NCBI GenBank assembly: GCA_003576845.1
Contig: QEVJ01000059.1
Location: 1 to 37,056, forward strand
Source of the DNA: Planctomycetota bacterium
GTDB lineage: Bacteria > Planctomycetota > Planctomycetia > Pirellulales > PLA5
DNA length: 37,056 bases
Reading direction: 5' to 3'
Shown: piece by piece, positions 35,825 to 37,056 of the stretch
Position numbering within the stretch: position 1 is the first letter of the stretch
Layout of the letters: the number at the start of each line of letters is the position of its first letter
Position numbers and translations under genes: made by a program
The notes under the pieces: generated by a model
Seen by the model: the letters and a program-made list of their open reading frames with translations, nothing else
Databases searched by the model: none
What the model was told of the DNA's origin: nothing

Positions 35825-36712
35825 GTGAAAACCAACCGCGAACGCATCTTGATGATCGGCGCCGGGGCGATCGCGTTTTTTTATTGCGGCGATTGGGCGT
35901 ACCAGTCGTTCGTTGCGACTCCGCTGCAGTCTCGGCAAGATCGTATCGACCGATTGACGTCGGATGTCGAAAGCCGCGAAGCGGAACTGCGACGGTCCCG
36001 GCGAGCCATAGATTCGCTATCCGTATGGCAAGCGAAGTCTCTGCCCTCGGACTCGTTGCGCGCGCGATCCATATATCAGAACTGGCTGCTCGAGGTCGTC
36101 GGTCGCGTTGGCCTGGTCGGCTGCACTGTCGATTCGGCCGATCCGGTACGCCGCCAGGGCGATTTGCAAGCGATTTCCTTCTCGGTGCGCGGGCGCGGCA
36201 CGCTCAAGCAATTGGCGAAACTACTATACGAATTCTATCGCGCGAACCACCTGCACCAGATCCAATCCTTGACCGTCACACCTCTAGTTGGCCAGGGGAC
36301 ATTGGATCTCTCGTTAGCCGTCGAAGCGCTCATCGTGCCGGGCGCCGAACCAAAGGAGGCGCTCGATCGAAACCCGGATCCGCAGTGGATGTCCGTCCGA
36401 CTCGCCGATTACGATGCGATCGTGCGACGCGATCTATTTGGAATCGGCGGCGGCGACACCGACACGATCGACGACGTCTTCTTGACCGCCGTCACCGACG
36501 ACGGTCGAAAGCGACAGGCGTGGTTCACGCTGCGCGCTCAGGGCAAGACGCTTAGGCTGGGTAAAGGCGAGTCGATCGCGGTGGGAGACTTTCAGGGTAG
36601 AGTCGTGGACATTGACGCTGCCGACGTGGTCATCGAGGCGCAAGGCGAACGCTGGCTGATGTCGCTCGGCGAGAACCTTGCAGGTGCGGCGGCCGTGCCC
36701 CCGGAGTCCTAG
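35825..36712 (+). CDS. gspM: GspM-like protein with PilP/GspC-like C-terminal domain
   Basis: This is a 295-residue inner-membrane protein with one N-terminal membrane helix (about 9-25) and a coiled coil (DRIDRLTSDVESREAELRRS). A PilO/GspM-like ferredoxin domain follows at about 70-185 (YQNWLLEVVGRVGL, then FSVRGRGTLKQLAKLLYEFY). The last 90 residues (about 205-285) read like the PilP or GspC homology region: YDAIVRRDLFGIGGG, then LTAVTDDGRKRQAWF, then a strand-rich VGDFQGRVVDIDAADVVIE end. The start is a GTG at 35825; an ATG at 35852 would cut into the membrane helix. It follows gspL by 69 bp and ends the operon. Confidence 0.83.
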   Translation: MKTNRERILMIGAGAIAFFYCGDWAYQSFVATPLQSRQDRIDRLTSDVESREAELRRSRRAIDSLSVWQAKSLPSDSLRARSIYQNWLLEVVGRVGLVGCTVDSADPVRRQGDLQAISFSVRGRGTLKQLAKLLYEFYRANHLHQIQSLTVTPLVGQGTLDLSLAVEALIVPGAEPKEALDRNPDPQWMSVRLADYDAIVRRDLFGIGGGDTDTIDDVFLTAVTDDGRKRQAWFTLRAQGKTLRLGKGESIAVGDFQGRVVDIDAADVVIEAQGERWLMSLGENLAGAAAVPPES

Positions 36713-36733
36713 CAAATTCGATGGTCGGCAGTT

Positions 36734-36806
36734 GTCGGGCCGTTTTCGAAGCTAGCAAGCGCCGTGCTGGCACGAAGAACGGCGAAGACGAGCCCGACTT
36801 ATTTCT
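36734..36806 (+). terminator. Likely terminator of the T2SS operon
   Basis: GTCGGGC (36734-36740) can pair with GCCCGAC (36792-36798). Inside, CCGTTTTCG (36740-36748) pairs with CGAAGAACGG (36773-36782), and CGTGC/GCACG forms a tip hairpin. TTATTTCT follows the outer stem. The stem is long and partly bulged, so this is moderately convincing. It lies 22 nt after the gspM stop. Confidence 0.5.
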
Positions 36807-36989
36807 AACCCAACCGGCAATGTCGCTTGCGCATCGCCCCGGCTCCGTCACGTCCCGTCGTTGCCGCTCGGCGAATCGTTGCTTTTAGCAACACGGCGCG
36901 ACGGTCGCGTAAACGAGGGAGCGCGCGATACAGCGCAACGCCACGGCGAGCAGCGCAGTGTGGGCGTCAGATTTGTAGGTGGCTTGGGG

Positions 36990-37056
36990 TCAGGCGGCGG
37001 TTTGCCAGAGGGCTTGCCAGCACGAGGGTTCGCTGAGGTATACGCCGCGGAGGTGG
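36990..37056 (-). CDS. Possible C-terminal end of a minus-strand gene entering from the right
   Basis: Reading the minus strand, 21 codons ending at a TGA (36990-36992) encode HLRGVYLSEPSCWQALWQTAA. This has a protein-like, Trp-rich ending and no stop up to the window edge. It could be the tail of a transposase or another gene, but no family is recognisable from so few residues. Confidence 0.3.
   Translation of the reverse strand, partial: HLRGVYLSEPSCWQALWQTAA

Noticed and set aside
1..37056. CRISPR array, tRNA or rRNA genes
   Set aside because: No regularly spaced direct repeats and no recognisable tRNA or rRNA segments were seen; the repeat-rich areas are protein-coding RTX and SdrD-like modules.

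Overview
The window looks like a piece of a high-GC planctomycete chromosome, probably Pirellulales-like. The evidence is a LEPR-XLL-type N-terminus on a giant secreted protein, a dockerin-like PEP-CTERM protein, a Ser/Thr kinase fused to a WD40 domain paired with an ECF-type sigma factor, and a lineage-style type II secretion (T2SS) cluster. The taxonomic call is inference from gene content; there is no rRNA or marker gene here.

Layout. (1) Positions 1-14702, minus strand: one giant exoprotein gene that runs off the left edge. Its reading frame is broken once, near 3778: upstream codons are in the frame ending at 3561, and the true continuation is in another frame that is open from about 3777 to position 1. 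Its modules are a LEPR-type N-terminus, a propeller-like region, hook-protein-like beta modules, RTX calcium repeats, several SdrD-B-like repeats, a LamG-like domain and a second RTX block. (2) 14780-15658, minus: a dockerin/PEP-CTERM protein 77 bp upstream of the giant gene, probably cotranscribed. (3) 15884-19129, minus: a zinc-ribbon/kinase/TM/WD40 protein, divergent from an ECF-type sigma factor at 19200-19937. (4) 19938-20955: a roughly 1 kb gene-poor stretch with a REP-like inverted repeat and one doubtful small ORF. (5) 20956-36712, plus: the secretion locus. It starts with a 1557-residue protein made of about 15 secretin N-type modules and no secretin barrel. A minus-strand EF-hand lipoprotein-sized protein follows, then gspE, gspF, gspG, gspH, gspI, gspJ, gspK, gspL and gspM. 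The gspH-gspL genes are tightly overlapped. (6) 36713-37056: a likely terminator and perhaps the last codons of a minus-strand gene entering from the right.

How the genes may work together. The T2SS genes encode the ATPase, inner-membrane platform, major and minor pseudopilins and the GspL/GspM assembly pair. The barrel secretin, a separate GspC and the prepilin peptidase are not in the window. Calcium is a common thread: RTX repeats, dockerin loops, DxDxDG loops inside the SdrD-like repeats, an EF-hand protein inside the secretion locus, and an acidic GspG C-terminus. The most unusual items are the poly-N-domain 'secretin without a pore' and a GspM whose C-terminus resembles the PilP/GspC homology region. 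A functional link between the secretion locus and the giant exoprotein is a hypothesis from proximity only.
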